Shown here one piece after another: positions 15,590-18,137 of a DNA stretch of 18,137 nt. A program made the position numbers and the translations under genes. How positions within the stretch are numbered: position 1 is the first letter of the stretch; each line of letters begins with the position of its first letter. The notes below the pieces were generated by a model. It did not search any database, was not told where the DNA came from, and saw nothing but the letters and a program-made list of their open reading frames with translations. Source of the stretch: an uncultured Enterorhabdus sp. (GTDB taxonomy: Bacteria > Actinomycetota > Coriobacteriia > Coriobacteriales > Eggerthellaceae); NCBI GenBank assembly GCA_947645965.1, contig CANSES010000022.1:1-18137 (forward strand). Direction: 5' to 3'.

Positions 15590-15598
15590 ATTGTAGCA
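15590..15598 (-). promoter_or_regulatory. Extended -10 promoter element of the LuxR gene
   Basis: The minus strand reads TGC-TACAAT, an extended -10 with five of six -10 matches, 23 nt before the ATG at 15567. The start of transcription would be near 15583, leaving a very short leader that still includes the AGGAGG. No good -35 is seen. Confidence 0.5.
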
Positions 15599-15678
15599 AT
15601 TATGGAGGCCGCCTCGCTCCGGAGCTTTTCCCGGCTGCGGCAAATCCCCCCCTGATGGAAGCCGTGAAATCAAAAACT

Positions 15679-15734
15679 ACCGAAAACCGGTAGGCCCCAG
15701 GAATGGCCCTGGAGCCAATCCACCGTTTTTCGGT
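15679..15734. promoter_or_regulatory. Paired palindromic operator (ACCG-N5-CGGT twice) in the LuxR-flavoprotein gap
   Basis: Two copies of ACCG-N5-CGGT with A/T-rich centres lie at 15679-15691 (ACCGAAAACCGGT) and 15722-15734 (ACCGTTTTTCGGT). The second is nearly the reverse complement of the first. Centres are 43 bp apart, about four helical turns, so both sites face the same side of the DNA. A further inverted repeat CCAGG-N6-CCTGG (15697-15712) lies between them. Immediately downstream of the second site a weak plus-strand promoter can be drawn (GTGCGC at 15736-15741, 17 nt, CATAGT at 15759-15764). A site touching a weak -35 is the layout of an activator. Binding by the neighbouring LuxR protein is inference. 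Confidence 0.6.
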
Positions 15735-15853
15735 CGTGCGCAACCGGGCCCAAACGCCCATAGTGGCTCGAGGGACGGCGCTTTGGCCGTTCTCCCCCCT
15801 CGACGCCGAACGATAAGCGCCGACGGGGCACACCGATGAGAGAGGGTACCATC

Positions 15854-17728
15854 ATGGAACAGATTTCACGACGCGAGCTTCTCGCCTACACCGCCGTCGG
15901 CATCGCCGGCTCAATCGCCGCCACGTCGCTTGCGGGATGCGCCGATACCGCCAAACTAGCCGACACCTCGTCGGACGACAAGCCCGTCAAGGCCGAAGTG
16001 CCCACCGACGGTGTTTACGTCACTCGGGCCCTCGGCCATGAAAGTTGGATTTACGTGTCCACCACTTTGCGCGATGGCGCCATCGCGGCCTGCCAGGTGG
16101 TACGCGACAGCGAGACCATCGGTGTGGGAAACTACGCCTGCGCCCGCATTCCCGCAGCCATCGTCCAGCACCAGAGCGTCAACGTTCCCAATGTTCGCGG
16201 CTGCTCCATTTCGAGCAACGCCATCAAAGCCGCCGTCACCGAGGCCATCGAGCTTGCCGGCTACAATATCGAGGACTTCTCCGAGGAAATCGCTCGCGAG
16301 AAGGCCGGCGACAAAGTAGAGGAGACCTGCGATGTGGTCGTCGTAGGCGGAGGCACGGCGGGCCTCATCGCGGCGGCGCGCCTGGCAGAGCACGGCGCCC
16401 AGGTAACGGTGGTGGAGAAGCGCGATATTCCCGGCGGCTCCATGGCAATGACCTACGGCGGCATCATCAGTGCGGGCTCACGCCGGCAGAGCGCCTACGA
16501 TGTGACCGGAGAGTACTCCGCCACGCCCACCGGCAATCTCGATATGAAGATGGAGGCCCTGCGCAGCGAGCTTCTCCCCGGCAACGAGGACAGCGATCTG
16601 TCCTTCTGCCGCGTCATGTACAGCGAGGCGGGCCCCATGGCCGATTGGCTCAGCGATGTGGGCGTGGGATTCAGGACCATGGGAACCTTCGAGGGGGCCA
16701 CGTCAGTCGCCAACGGCCTCTCCTTCGCGCCGGGCATGTACATGGGCGGCGTCGGCTACACCATGATGTTCCTGGCCGAGCGCATCGAGAAGTTCCCCAA
16801 TGCGAAGATTCTCTACGCTACGACCGTCACCGAGCTCATCAAGGGCGAGGCGGGCGAGATCGCCGGCGTGAAGGCGACGGGCGAAAACGGCAGCGAGTAC
16901 ACCATTCGCGCCCGCGCCGTCTGCCTCACCGGCGGCGGATTCGCCAAGAACGAAGAAATGGTGGAGAAGTACTATCCAGCCCATGCCGGGCAATTCTTCA
17001 ACTGTGCTTCCGCCTCTACCGGAGAAGTCATTCAAATGGGCTTGGACGCCGGGGGCGTGCTTGACGTGTTCGGCGACGGCGAACTGCCCGCCTACCTCTC
17101 GAGCAAGGGGCTTGTGGAGCTCGCTTTCGCGGGCATGACCTCACCGGGGCTGTTCGTCAATACGCACGGAGTCGACCTTGGGAGCTGCGTGAGCCACTCG
17201 AACACCGCCGAGGCGAAGCTGGACGACGCCAATGGCGACCGGTTCTTCCTCGTCTTCGACAGCACTGCCGCCGAGACCACGCGCAAGAACTTGCTTCTCG
17301 GCTTCGACACTTACAATTGCCTTTTCGAGCGCGAGGAGGCCGTGCATTACGAGAGCGTGGCCGAAGCCGCTGAAAAGCTCGACTTGCCGGAGCTGCAAGC
17401 TCAGATCGACGAGAACAACGCCCATGCGCTTTCCGGCGAGCCGGATCGCTTCGGCCGAACCATGCGCCCCTACATCGAGACCCGGGACGGCATCTGGTGC
17501 GTGGAGGTGACGCCGACGTTCTACCTCACCACCGACGGCTTGCGCATCGACGAGGACTGCCACCTGCTCACCGAGGGCAACGAGGTCATTCCACACCTGT
17601 ACGCCGCAGGCGACACTGCCGGGTCGATTGAAAAGAAGGACGGCTTGAAATACAGCTACGGTTTCGATTCGGCGAGCACCTTCGGGTACCACATGGCCGA
17701 AGTGATCGCCCGGGAACTCTCCCTCTAG
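15854..17728 (+). CDS. Tat-exported lipoprotein flavoprotein (FMN_bind + FAD_binding_2), substrate unknown
   Basis: A 624-residue oxidoreductase predicted to act outside the membrane. It has a twin-arginine signal (SRRELL, Arg6-Arg7) ending in lipobox LAGC (Cys29), so a Tat lipoprotein. An FMN_bind-like domain spans about 50-137, followed by a fumarate-reductase/ketosteroid-dehydrogenase type FAD domain (about 158-624; GGGTAG at 165-170, VVEKRDIPGGS, LYAAGDTAGS at 582-591). The FMN site, normally D-x-x-S/T-G-A-T-x-T/S, reads PNVRGCSIS (112-120), leaving Ser120 as the only candidate attachment residue. Fumarate-reductase landmarks are missing: the GxRF(V/M)xE Arg is replaced (GVDLGSC), HHTMGG reads YLTTDG, and the NRLGGN Arg reads Tyr/Ser. 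So it is not a fumarate reductase. Start at 15854 has AGAGGG 7 nt upstream. Probably regulated by the divergent LuxR protein and used in anaerobic respiration; substrate unknown. Confidence 0.9.
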   Translation: MEQISRRELLAYTAVGIAGSIAATSLAGCADTAKLADTSSDDKPVKAEVPTDGVYVTRALGHESWIYVSTTLRDGAIAACQVVRDSETIGVGNYACARIPAAIVQHQSVNVPNVRGCSISSNAIKAAVTEAIELAGYNIEDFSEEIAREKAGDKVEETCDVVVVGGGTAGLIAAARLAEHGAQVTVVEKRDIPGGSMAMTYGGIISAGSRRQSAYDVTGEYSATPTGNLDMKMEALRSELLPGNEDSDLSFCRVMYSEAGPMADWLSDVGVGFRTMGTFEGATSVANGLSFAPGMYMGGVGYTMMFLAERIEKFPNAKILYATTVTELIKGEAGEIAGVKATGENGSEYTIRARAVCLTGGGFAKNEEMVEKYYPAHAGQFFNCASASTGEVIQMGLDAGGVLDVFGDGELPAYLSSKGLVELAFAGMTSPGLFVNTHGVDLGSCVSHSNTAEAKLDDANGDRFFLVFDSTAAETTRKNLLLGFDTYNCLFEREEAVHYESVAEAAEKLDLPELQAQIDENNAHALSGEPDRFGRTMRPYIETRDGIWCVEVTPTFYLTTDGLRIDEDCHLLTEGNEVIPHLYAAGDTAGSIEKKDGLKYSYGFDSASTFGYHMAEVIARELSL

Positions 17729-17736
17729 CCTCTTCC

Positions 17737-17778
17737 CGCTCGCCGAGCGCCCCTCCCCGTCTGCGCGCTCGGCGAGCG
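17737..17778 (+). terminator. Strong stem-loop after the flavoprotein gene
   Basis: Perfect 14-bp arms CGCTCGCCGAGCGC (17737-17750) and GCGCTCGGCGAGCG (17765-17778) flank a 14-nt loop, beginning 9 nt after the stop codon. No T-tract follows, so it may be an RNA-stabilising end, a Rho-assisted stop, or work with the repeat at 17886-18000. Confidence 0.55.
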
Positions 17779-17885
17779 CGGCATCGCTCCCGGTGAGACC
17801 TCGAACACTTTGATCGCCTTGCCGGAGCCCCACCCCCCCCCAACCCGCCTTTCCCGGCACCGCGCATCGCATTTCTGTCACAAAC

Positions 17886-18000
17886 GGCGGGTTTGGTTCC
17901 CTCGTCGTCTCCGAGTGTCAATTCTGACCAGGGGTTTTACAACGCCAGGGAACCAAACCGCCCTTTTAAGACATGTCCGAGGGAACCAAACCCGCCTTTT
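17886..18000 (+). repeat. Three-copy GGGAACCAAACC repeat able to form alternative hairpins
   Basis: Copy 1, GGCGGGTTTGGTTCCCTCG (17886-17904), is the exact reverse complement of copy 3 (17978-17996). Copy 2 (17947-17962) is a direct copy of part of copy 3 lacking one C. Copy 1 can pair with copy 2 over 13 bp or with copy 3 over 19 bp, not both. Copies 2 and 3 are each followed by TTTT (17964-17967 and 17997-18000), so each pairing resembles an intrinsic terminator on the plus strand. The rest of 17729-18083 has no supportable gene. Open frames here merely run through the repeats. Confidence 0.7.
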
Positions 18001-18041
18001 GCGCCACTTTTGCGTATCAGACCGCCATATTTCCCGCCCAT

Positions 18042-18072
18042 AACAAAATCGCCGCCCACTTGGGCGGCGATT
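18042..18072 (-). terminator. Intrinsic terminator of tRNA-Asp
   Basis: A perfect stem AATCGCCGCCC/GGGCGGCGATT (18047-18057, 18062-18072) with a 4-nt loop is followed on the minus strand by TTGTT. It lies 11 nt after the tRNA CCA end. Confidence 0.85.
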
Positions 18073-18083
18073 CTTCATTCAGA

Positions 18084-18137
18084 TGGCGGGATGTACGAGA
18101 CTCGAACTCGCGACCTCCGACGTGACAGGCCGGCGCT
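18084..18137 (-). tRNA. tRNA-Asp(GTC), 5' part outside window
   Basis: The last 54 nt of a tRNA on the minus strand are visible. The anticodon loop CTGTCAC carries GTC (18124-18126), on stem CCGGC/GTCGG. Then come a short variable loop, the T arm GCGAG-TTCGAGT-CTCGT, the 3' acceptor strand ACATCCC, discriminator G and an encoded CCA ending at 18084. GTC with a G discriminator identifies the aspartate tRNA. The 5' acceptor and D arm lie beyond the window end. Confidence 0.93.

Noticed and set aside
17886..18000. CRISPR array
   Set aside because: Only three copies, one inverted and one shortened, with uneven spacing and no cas genes.
17810..18078. Two open frames of 66-77 codons near the window end
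   Set aside because: They read through the repeat copies and the tRNA terminator and show no ribosome site or protein-like features.
18084..18137. tRNA-Asp as the attachment site of an integrated element
   Set aside because: No duplicated tRNA end or integrase next to it; the Xer protein is in a housekeeping run 12 kb away.

Overview
The window looks like chromosomal DNA of a high-GC Gram-positive gut anaerobe of class Coriobacteriia, most likely family Eggerthellaceae. The grounds are the GC-rich coding with GC-ending codons, a Gram-positive type LexA/DinR box before uvrA, and a Tat-exported lipoprotein flavin reductase divergent from a membrane-embedded LuxR regulator. That last pairing is multiplied in this family. 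The assignment is inferred from gene content only.

Layout. Positions 1-4360 (minus strand): the 5' two fifths or more of uvrA behind an SOS box, an MFS transporter with its own promoter, a lipoprotein N-acetylmuramoyl-L-alanine amidase, and an overlooked 32-residue membrane protein. Positions 4359-4735 hold no gene but contain a nested inverted-repeat element resembling a REP pair.

Positions 4736-11136 (minus strand) form a DNA-processing and housekeeping run, in transcription order rnhB, yraN, comM, dprA, trmFO, xerC. Spacing is tight at yraN/comM (4 nt), comM/dprA (1 nt) and trmFO/xerC (4-nt overlap). It is preceded by rplS, which has a good promoter and its own UUCG-loop terminator.

Positions 11762-12706 carry an SPFH/band-7 membrane protein (minus). 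It is divergent from a fused cysteine hydrolase (isochorismatase-like)-Nudix protein at 12789-14120 (plus). The fusion's 3' end overlaps convergently by 44 bp with a 496-residue membrane LuxR regulator (14077-15567, minus).

The LuxR gene is divergent from a 624-residue Tat lipoprotein flavoprotein (15854-17728, plus). Their 286-bp intergenic region holds two copies of ACCG-N5-CGGT with centres 43 bp apart, a good candidate operator. The flavoprotein has a fumarate-reductase-family fold but lacks the usual fumarate catalytic residues, and its FMN-attachment motif is degenerate. It is therefore probably a reductase or dehydrogenase for some other, unknown substrate. The window closes with a three-copy repeat that can form alternative hairpins, then a tRNA-Asp(GTC) 3' part with its terminator on the minus strand.

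The least explained items are the LuxR/flavoprotein pair with its paired operator, the hydrolase-Nudix fusion, the 32-residue membrane protein, the nested repeat at 4547-4700 and the alternative-hairpin repeat at 17886-18000.
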